Positions 5,675-10,460 of a stretch of 10,460 nt of DNA are shown here, one piece after another (positions within the stretch are counted from its first letter, which is position 1; the number at the start of each line of letters is the position of its first letter). Origin of the DNA: an uncultured Polaribacter sp. GTDB taxonomy: Bacteria; Bacteroidota; Bacteroidia; Flavobacteriales; Flavobacteriaceae. Both the position numbers and the translations under genes were made by a program. The notes below the pieces were generated by a model. That model saw only the letters and a program-made list of their open reading frames with translations. It made no database searches and was not told where the DNA came from. The stretch lies in NCBI GenBank assembly GCA_937936695.1, contig CALHCK010000111.1, forward strand, positions 1-10,460. Reading direction: 5' to 3'.

Positions 5675-6724
5675 ATGAAATTATCAAACTTTGAATTCGA
5701 ATTACCAAAAGAATTGTTCGCACTATATCCTGCAGAGCATAGAGATGAGTCTCGCTTAATGGTATTAAATAGAAAAGAACAAACGATTGAGCATAAATTG
5801 TTTAAAGACGTTATAAATTACTTTGATGAAGGTGATGTTATGATGTTAAACAATACCAAAGTTTTTCCTGCCAGAATGTATGGTAACAAAGAAAAAACAG
5901 GCGCAAGAATCGAAGTTTTTTTACTTAGAGAGTTAAATGCAGAAAATAGATTATGGGATGTTTTAGTAGATCCTGCCAGAAAAATAAGAATTGGAAACAA
6001 ATTATTTTTTGGAGAAGATGATAGTCTAGTAGCAGAAGTAATAGACAATACTACATCTAGAGGTAGAACATTACGCTTTTTATTTGATGGTGAGTATGAC
6101 GAGTTTAGAGCTAAATTATTAGAATTAGGAGAAACACCATTACCAAAAGAAATTAATAGAGAGGTAGAACCTTCTGATGAAGAACGTTACCAAACTATTT
6201 TTGCAAAAAATGAAGGAGCTGTAGCTGCACCAACCGCAGGCTTACACTTTTCTAAACACTTACTAAAACGTTTAGAAATTAAAGGAGTAGATTTTGCAGA
6301 AATGACTTTACATATTGGTTTAGGTACTTTTAGCCCTGTAGAAGTAGAAGATTTATCGAAACACAAAATGGATTCTGAGCAAATTATTATTCCTGCAGAA
6401 TCTGCAGAGTTAATTAATAATGCCAAAGAAGAAAAAAGAAGAATTTGTGCAGTAGGTACTACGGTAATGAGAACCATAGAATCATCAGTATCATCAAACA
6501 GAAAATTAAATGCTTACGAAGGTTGGACAAATAAATTTATTTTTCCTCCTTACGATTTTAGTATTGCAAACACAATGATAACTAACTTTCATCCACCAAA
6601 ATCTACATTAATGATGATGGCAGCTGCATTTGCAGGGTACGATTTTTTAATGGAAGCTTATAAAGAAGCGGTTAAAGAAGGCTATAAATTCTCTACATAC
6701 GGAGACGCAATGTTAATTATATAA
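5675..6724 (+). CDS. queA: S-adenosylmethionine:tRNA ribosyltransferase-isomerase
   Basis: QueA transfers and isomerises the ribosyl group of SAM onto preQ1 at position 34 of GUN-anticodon tRNAs, giving epoxyqueuosine on the way to queuosine. The protein has 349 residues, full length for the family. Signature stretches are MLNNTKVFPARMYG (57-70), GAVAAPTAGLHF (181-192), HIGLGTF (213-219), GTTVMRTIES (261-270), NFHPPKSTLMMMAAAFAG (304-321) and the C-terminal YGDAMLI. The ATG at 5675 was chosen because the frame upstream overlaps the promoter and because MKLSNFEFELP is the usual family start. It lies after aroA but has its own promoter, and it ends in a strong terminator, so it is probably transcribed alone or with some read-through from aroA. 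Confidence 0.96.
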   Translation: MKLSNFEFELPKELFALYPAEHRDESRLMVLNRKEQTIEHKLFKDVINYFDEGDVMMLNNTKVFPARMYGNKEKTGARIEVFLLRELNAENRLWDVLVDPARKIRIGNKLFFGEDDSLVAEVIDNTTSRGRTLRFLFDGEYDEFRAKLLELGETPLPKEINREVEPSDEERYQTIFAKNEGAVAAPTAGLHFSKHLLKRLEIKGVDFAEMTLHIGLGTFSPVEVEDLSKHKMDSEQIIIPAESAELINNAKEEKRRICAVGTTVMRTIESSVSSNRKLNAYEGWTNKFIFPPYDFSIANTMITNFHPPKSTLMMMAAAFAGYDFLMEAYKEAVKEGYKFSTYGDAMLII

Positions 6725-6744
6725 TAAACATTAAAATTATATTT

Positions 6745-6777
6745 AAAAACTGGTGCTATTTTAGTGCCAGTTTTTTT
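6745..6777 (+). terminator. intrinsic terminator of queA
   Basis: The arms AAAAACTGG (6745-6753) and CCAGTTTTT (6767-6775) pair perfectly. The stem extends inward by two G-T wobbles, C-G and T-A to a 5-base loop ATTTT, about 13 bp in all. It runs straight into a T7 tract. It lies 20 bases after the queA stop. Confidence 0.85.
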
Positions 6778-6779
6778 AT

Positions 6780-6864
6780 GGGCATTCCCCTACGGGTCGT
6801 GCTTTACATTATATCTTTTTTTCATACTTCAAAAAAGGATGCCATTTCAATCACTAATGCGCGC
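6780..6864. repeat. structured intergenic repeat, resembling a dispersed flavobacterial element
   Basis: About 85 bases begin with GGGCATTCCCCTACGGGTCG and end with TTCAATCACTAATGCGCGC. They differ sharply from their surroundings by having GC-rich ends and a palindromic core. ATCTTTTTTT (6813-6822) pairs with AAAAAAGGAT (6831-6840) over 10 bp including one wobble, with an 8-base loop. GCATT (6782-6786) pairs with AATGC (6856-6860) at the outside, and CCC-CTAC-GGG forms a small stem at 6788-6796. From memory, very similar units (GGGCGTTCCCC...GGGTCGGGCT...AAAAAGGATGCCGCTTCAATCCCTAACGC) are scattered between genes in flavobacteria; this copy looks degenerate. It lies just behind the queA terminator. 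Its function is unknown. It has no coding capacity. Confidence 0.6.
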
Positions 6865-6879
6865 TAACAAAAAAAATAC

Positions 6880-6911
6880 TTTAAAAACCTAAAATTATAA
6901 GTGTATTTTTG
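6880..6911 (+). promoter_or_regulatory. rlmN promoter
   Basis: TATTTTTG (6904-6911) is an exact -7 match. The -33 position holds TTTA (6880-6883), one base off TTTG, at a 20-base spacing. The leader before the ATG at 6969 would be about 53 bases and AT-rich. Confidence 0.55.
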
Positions 6912-6968
6912 TAAACGATAGTATCTTTTTAAATACACAATAAACAAACATATAACTTAGTTTTTATC

Positions 6969-8006
6969 ATGAATAAAAAGAAAGACATAAGAGCCCTAAC
7001 AAAAGAACAATTAAGAGATTTTTTTGTAGCAAATGGCGATAAAGCTTTTAGAGGAAACCAAGTATATGAATGGTTGTGGAGCAAATCTTTACACACTTTT
7101 GCAGACATGACCAACATTTCTAAAAAAACAAGAGAAATGCTAGAGAGTAACTTTGTAATCAATCATATCAAAGTAGACTCTATGCAAAAAAGTAAAGATG
7201 GTACTATTAAAAACGGAATAAAATTACACGATGGTTTAATTGTAGAATCTGTTTTAATACCTACAGAAAAAAGAACCACCGCCTGTGTATCTAGTCAGGT
7301 TGGGTGTAGTTTAGATTGTAAGTTTTGTGCTACAGCTCGTTTAAAAAGAATGCGTAATTTAAACCCAGACGAAATTTACGATCAGGTAGTAGTTATAGAC
7401 AAACAGAGTAGATTATACCATAACCATAAACTTACAAATATTGTTTTTATGGGAATGGGAGAGCCATTAATGAACTATAAAAATGTTTTAAAATCTATAG
7501 AGATGATTACTTCTCCAGAAGGATTGGGCATGTCATCAAAAAGAATAACAGTTTCTACTTCAGGAGTTCCAAAAATGATTAAAAAAATGGCAGATGAAGA
7601 GGTTAAATTTAATTTAGCAGTTTCTTTACATTCTGCAATAGATGATGTTAGAACCTCTATTATGCCATTTAATACTAATTTTCCGCTAAAAGATTTAAGA
7701 GAATCTTTAGAGTATTGGTATCAAAAAACAAATAGAGCCATTACATATGAGTATGTAGTATGGAATGGTATTAACGATAGAAAAGAAGATATTAAGGCAT
7801 TGGTAGATTTTTGTAAATATGTGCCTTGTAAAGTTAATTTAATAGAATACAACCCAATAGATGATGGCGAGTTTCAACAAGCAAGTTCATCTGCTATAAA
7901 TAATTATATTTCTAATTTAGAAATGCACGACATTACTGTAAATGTTAGAAGAAGTAGAGGTAAAGATATAGATGCAGCATGCGGACAGTTGGCAAATAAA
8001 GCATAA
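6969..8006 (+). CDS. rlmN: dual-specificity 23S rRNA A2503 / tRNA A37 C2-methyltransferase
   Basis: RlmN is a radical-SAM enzyme that makes 2-methyladenosine at A2503 of 23S rRNA, near the peptidyl transferase centre, and at A37 of some tRNAs. The 345-residue protein has an N-terminal HhH-like domain (KAFRGNQVYEWLW, 26-37). The 4Fe-4S motif C113-x3-C117-x2-C120 lies in VGCSLDCKFCATA, followed by the SAM-binding GMGEPLMNY (162-170). Both mechanistic cysteines are present: C338 in AACGQL, which becomes methylated, and C106 in TACVSSQ, seven residues before the first cluster Cys as in the E. coli enzyme. This separates RlmN from non-methylase relatives; Cfr shares the fold, but the motif context here fits RlmN. 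The gene has its own promoter and a terminator overlapping its stop. Confidence 0.96.
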   Translation: MNKKKDIRALTKEQLRDFFVANGDKAFRGNQVYEWLWSKSLHTFADMTNISKKTREMLESNFVINHIKVDSMQKSKDGTIKNGIKLHDGLIVESVLIPTEKRTTACVSSQVGCSLDCKFCATARLKRMRNLNPDEIYDQVVVIDKQSRLYHNHKLTNIVFMGMGEPLMNYKNVLKSIEMITSPEGLGMSSKRITVSTSGVPKMIKKMADEEVKFNLAVSLHSAIDDVRTSIMPFNTNFPLKDLRESLEYWYQKTNRAITYEYVVWNGINDRKEDIKALVDFCKYVPCKVNLIEYNPIDDGEFQQASSSAINNYISNLEMHDITVNVRRSRGKDIDAACGQLANKA

Positions 8007-8038
8007 AAAAAGGAAGGTTTTAAAACCTTCCTTTTTTT
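8005..8038. terminator. bidirectional terminator, rlmN and LURP-like gene
   Basis: This is a perfect 34-base palindrome: A7-GGAAGG-TTTT followed by its exact complement AAAA-CCTTCC-T7. It overlaps the last two bases of the rlmN stop codon and sits 14 bases beyond the stop of the convergent minus-strand gene. The A7/T7 flanks give a U-tract on both strands, so one element serves both genes. Confidence 0.9.
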
Positions 8039-8052
8039 ATTTATATAATAAT

Positions 8053-8649
8053 TTAGCCTCTTCTTCTTTCTAAGAGTACAAACATCATTAAAGACAACAT
8101 AATTCTGTCATCATCATCAGTATCTAAAATTCCTGTTTTAGATACTTCAAATTTTTTACCAAAAAAAGATTTTAATTTTCTGAGTTCTACAACAGTTTTA
8201 CCCTGAGAATCTTTTACTAAGTAGGTAGGATTAAAAAGGTATCCAGTAAAAAAACTAAGTACAGGTATTTCTCCTACCAAAGAATCTAATACTTTTATCC
8301 ACGGATTTTTTTCGTTAATAATATATTGTTGTTTTTGATGCTCGTTTATTATTTCATAATGCGCATTCCAAATAGATTTCCAACCTTTTCTAACAACTTT
8401 ACCAAACTCTCTATTTCTGTTGTCGTAAAAAGAGTATGCCGTAGAAAAATCTAACCATTTATCTGCCTTAATTTTATAATTAACTTTGGTTTTAGATTCA
8501 TTATCAAAAACACTAATTTCTTCTTTAAGTTTAAACATTTTCTGGCGAACATAAGCAATTGTTGTACCGTTACTATCTTTAGCCGTAAAATCGTTAGCAA
8601 AGGTGCTTATGTTAAAATCAAAATTTACAGGAAACTGAATATCTTGCAT
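8053..8649 (-). CDS. LURP-one/tubby C-terminal-like protein
   Basis: This 198-residue protein has the pattern of the LURP-one-related/tubby C-terminal-like beta-barrel family: repeated short strands alternating with turns, including DFTAKDSNGTTIAYVRQKMF (20-39), EISVFDNESKTKVNYKIKAD (44-63), YSFYDNRNREFGKVVRKGWK (72-91), HYEIINEHQKQQYIINEKNP (97-116) and YLVKDSQGKTVVELRK (143-158). The barrel ends in a hydrophobic helix IMLSLMMFVLLERRRG (183-198), which in this fold runs through the barrel. No signal peptide is present. The biochemical role of bacterial members is unknown; plant LURP1 and eukaryotic tubby and scramblases share the fold, which is not evidence of the same role. It is convergent with rlmN and shares its terminator. 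No clear promoter was seen upstream; TTAATTTG (8704-8697) is one base off the -7 consensus. Confidence 0.75.
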   Translation of the reverse strand: MQDIQFPVNFDFNISTFANDFTAKDSNGTTIAYVRQKMFKLKEEISVFDNESKTKVNYKIKADKWLDFSTAYSFYDNRNREFGKVVRKGWKSIWNAHYEIINEHQKQQYIINEKNPWIKVLDSLVGEIPVLSFFTGYLFNPTYLVKDSQGKTVVELRKLKSFFGKKFEVSKTGILDTDDDDRIMLSLMMFVLLERRRG

Positions 8650-8758
8650 AGTAGTATTGTCTTTATTTATAGCATTAATTTATGCTTACAAGGTATCAAA
8701 TTAAAAATAGTTTGTAGAATTAGAATTTAAAAAAAACTATAATCTTATAGATTTAAAA

Positions 8759-8792
8759 TTTGTATGGTTGTTGGTTATATTTCGTATTTTTG
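8759..8792 (+). promoter_or_regulatory. promoter of the polyprenyl synthase gene
   Basis: TATTTTTG (8785-8792) matches the -7 consensus exactly. TTTG (8759-8762) lies 22 bases upstream, a slightly long spacing. The -7 box is only 6 bases from the ATG at 8799, so the mRNA would have a leader of about 0-5 bases. Confidence 0.6.
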
Positions 8793-8798
8793 TACTAC

Positions 8799-9776
8799 AT
8801 GAAACCCGTAGAACTCATAAAATTACCTATTAATAACGAGATGGAACTTTTTGAAGAAAAGTTTAAAAATTCCATGCTTTCTAAAGTACCGTTATTAAAC
8901 AGAATTACGTATTATATTGTCCGCAGAAAAGGAAAACAAATGCGCCCGATGTTTGTTTTTTTAGTAGCTAAAATGGTTTCTGATGGCGGTTTTGATGAAC
9001 GTACATACAGAGGAGCATCTGTGGTAGAGTTAATTCATACAGCAACTTTAGTGCATGATGATGTTGTAGATGATAGTAACAGAAGAAGAGGTTTCTTTTC
9101 TGTAAATGCATTATGGAAAAATAAAATAGCCGTTTTAGTTGGAGATTTTATGTTGTCTAAAGGTTTGCTACTTTCTATTGATAATGAAGATTTTGATTTG
9201 CTAAAATTAATTTCTATTGCAGTAAGAGAAATGAGTGAAGGGGAATTACTACAAATAGAAAAAGCAAGAAAGTTAGATATAACAGAGTCTGTTTATTTTG
9301 ATATTATTCGTAAAAAAACAGCTACTTTAATTGCTGCTTGTTGTGGTATTGGTGCGGCTTCTGTAGGAGCCAATAATGAAACAGTACAACAAATGCGAAA
9401 ATTTGGAGAATATATAGGTATTGCTTTTCAAATTAAAGACGATTTATTTGATTACTCTGATGAAAAAATAGGGAAACCTACAGGTATAGATATTAAAGAG
9501 CAAAAAATGACACTGCCTTTAATTTACACTTTAAATACATGTTCTAAAAAAGAAAAAAGTTGGCTTATAAATTCTATTAAAAAGCATAATAAAGATAAAA
9601 AAAGAGTTAAAGAGGTAATTAATTTTGTGAAACAAAACGGAGGTATAGCATATACTACAGCCAAAATGAACGATTACAAAAATAAGGCATTGTTAATTTT
9701 AGAAAATTACAAAGACTCTCCTTACAAGAATTCTTTATTAAAAATGATAGACTACGTTGTAGAACGTAAGATTTAA
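8799..9776 (+). CDS. long-chain trans-polyprenyl diphosphate synthase
   Basis: The enzyme condenses isopentenyl diphosphate onto an allylic primer to make a long all-trans polyprenyl diphosphate. Flavobacteriaceae use menaquinone-6, so a C30-range product for menaquinone is likely (inferred). The 325-residue protein has GKQMRP (45-50), the first Asp-rich motif DDVVDD (87-92), RRRG (95-98), and the second DDLFD (214-218) followed by GKPTGIDIKEQKMTLPLIY. The residues four and five before the first motif are small (A82, T83), which permits chains longer than farnesyl or geranylgeranyl. An in-frame TTG at 8760 would add 13 residues, but it lies within the promoter. MKPVELIKLP matches the usual start, so the ATG at 8799 was chosen. 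A Crp/Fnr gene follows 61 bases on, perhaps co-transcribed. Confidence 0.93.
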   Translation: MKPVELIKLPINNEMELFEEKFKNSMLSKVPLLNRITYYIVRRKGKQMRPMFVFLVAKMVSDGGFDERTYRGASVVELIHTATLVHDDVVDDSNRRRGFFSVNALWKNKIAVLVGDFMLSKGLLLSIDNEDFDLLKLISIAVREMSEGELLQIEKARKLDITESVYFDIIRKKTATLIAACCGIGAASVGANNETVQQMRKFGEYIGIAFQIKDDLFDYSDEKIGKPTGIDIKEQKMTLPLIYTLNTCSKKEKSWLINSIKKHNKDKKRVKEVINFVKQNGGIAYTTAKMNDYKNKALLILENYKDSPYKNSLLKMIDYVVERKI

Positions 9777-9837
9777 AATTTTTATTTTAAGGAATAAAAG
9801 TTGTGTGTAAGTGCTCAAAAACACTGAAAAACCAAAA

Positions 9838-10404
9838 ATGAATAAATTAATAACAAAATTAAACTCTGTCTTACCTATTTCATTAGAAGAACAAAATTTA
9901 ATTGAAAATAATATTAATTTAGAAACTATTAATAAAGGTGAAATTTATTCTGAACGAGGTAAAATTTGTCGAAAATTGGGTTTCGTAATAGATGGTGTGT
10001 TTAAAGTTGTAAGAACAAACTCTAATGATGATGAATTTATACAATATTTTACTACAGAAGGACATTTTGCTGTAGATATAGACAGTTTTACTAATAAAAC
10101 ACCATCAAAAGAATATATTAAGGCTTTAACAAGGTGTTCTGTGCTAACAATAACAGACAACTCTTTTAAATTATTTGAAGATAAAATTGTTAATTTTTCT
10201 AAAATAATAAGTTTAATTAAAGAACAAGCATTACTTGAAAAATATAACTTAAAAAGTGAAATGTTTGTAGATGACGCACTAACAAAATATAATAAGTTAT
10301 TACAAAGACACCCATCAATAATTCAACGTATTCCTCAAAATCAAATTGCGTCTTTTTTAGGTATCACTCAATACACGCTTAGTAGAATAAGAGCAAAAAA
10401 GTAA
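9838..10404 (+). CDS. Crp/Fnr-family transcription regulator
   Basis: This 188-residue protein has a cyclic-nucleotide-binding-like beta-roll at about 15-115 (INKGEIYSERGKICRKLGFV, IDGVFKVVRTNSNDDEFIQY, FTTEGHFAVDIDSFTNKTPS), a dimerisation helix at about 112-140, and a C-terminal helix-turn-helix RIPQNQIASFLGITQYTLSR (164-183). The cAMP phosphate-binding motif of CRP (RGExA) is absent, as are the Fe-S cysteines of FNR, so the ligand is unknown. It belongs to the short Bacteroidota Crp/Fnr group that ends soon after the recognition helix. The ATG at 9838 was preferred over an in-frame GTG at 9811, since the nine-residue extension is polar and off the family pattern. No promoter consensus was found in the 61-base gap, so read-through from the prenyl synthase gene is possible. 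Confidence 0.85.
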   Translation: MNKLITKLNSVLPISLEEQNLIENNINLETINKGEIYSERGKICRKLGFVIDGVFKVVRTNSNDDEFIQYFTTEGHFAVDIDSFTNKTPSKEYIKALTRCSVLTITDNSFKLFEDKIVNFSKIISLIKEQALLEKYNLKSEMFVDDALTKYNKLLQRHPSIIQRIPQNQIASFLGITQYTLSRIRAKK

Positions 10405-10415
10405 TTTTTTGTCAT

Positions 10416-10440
10416 AGAGCAAACTTTTTGTTTTTTTATT
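10416..10440 (+). terminator. weak terminator-like hairpin after the Crp/Fnr gene
   Basis: AGAGCAAA (10416-10423) can pair with TTTGTTTT (10427-10434) around a 3-base loop, with two G-T wobbles, followed by a T/A-rich tail. It lies 12 bases after the stop. The stem is weak, so the call is tentative. The remaining 20 bases to the window edge hold nothing recognisable. Confidence 0.3.
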
Positions 10441-10460
10441 ACTCTAGTTTTATTCCAAAT

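Noticed and set aside
7281..7330. The radical-SAM gene as a Cfr-type antibiotic resistance methylase
   Set aside because: Length, the TACVSSQVGCSLDCKFC context and the AACGQL end fit housekeeping RlmN, and the genomic setting is housekeeping.
8053..8649. LURP-like gene as a phospholipid scramblase
   Set aside because: Only the general barrel fold is shared; no scramblase-specific site could be identified, so no function was assigned.

Overview
The window looks like chromosomal DNA of a marine-type member of the Flavobacteriaceae (Bacteroidota; Polaribacter/Tenacibaculum-like). The base composition is very AT-rich. Start codons are preceded by A/T-rich leaders rather than GGAGG-like Shine-Dalgarno sites. 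Several genes carry the Bacteroidota promoter TTTG/TTG-N19-22-TAnnTTTG. The proteins also match flavobacterial family members. The genus is an inference.

Layout. At the left edge (1-107, minus strand) lies the 5' end of an unrecognised gene. It diverges from a two-gene unit made of a MazG-like nucleotide pyrophosphohydrolase (249-575) and a directly abutting small membrane protein (576-824). Next comes a block of three unrelated signalling genes: a 7TM-DISM/LytTR membrane regulator (855-2411), a STAS/SEC14-like protein fused to a LuxR-type HTH (2742-3497), and, convergent to it, a solitary PilJ-N-type sensor with two membrane helices and no output domain (3520-4131, minus). The 330-base gap between the first two holds a strong hairpin, a good promoter match far upstream of any start codon, and a terminator-like hairpin, so a small RNA or regulatory leader is possible.

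The right half is a housekeeping series on the plus strand: aroA (shikimate pathway), queA (queuosine in tRNA), rlmN (23S rRNA/tRNA m2A) and a long-chain polyprenyl diphosphate synthase (menaquinone or lipid-carrier side chain). A LURP-one/tubby-like gene (8053-8649, minus) sits between rlmN and the prenyl synthase. A Crp/Fnr-family regulator (9838-10404) closes the window. aroA, queA, rlmN and the prenyl synthase each have their own recognisable promoter, so they are neighbours more than a single operon. Strong terminators follow queA and rlmN. A structured intergenic repeat resembling a dispersed flavobacterial element lies between queA and rlmN.

No tRNA, rRNA, CRISPR array, transposase or phage gene was seen. 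No clearly new multi-gene system is evident. The points most worth a second look are the possible small RNA at about 2516-2591, the STAS-LuxR fusion, the output-less PilJ-N protein, and the near-leaderless start of the prenyl synthase. Two computed-looking long starts (queA and the prenyl synthase) begin inside their promoters and were moved downstream.
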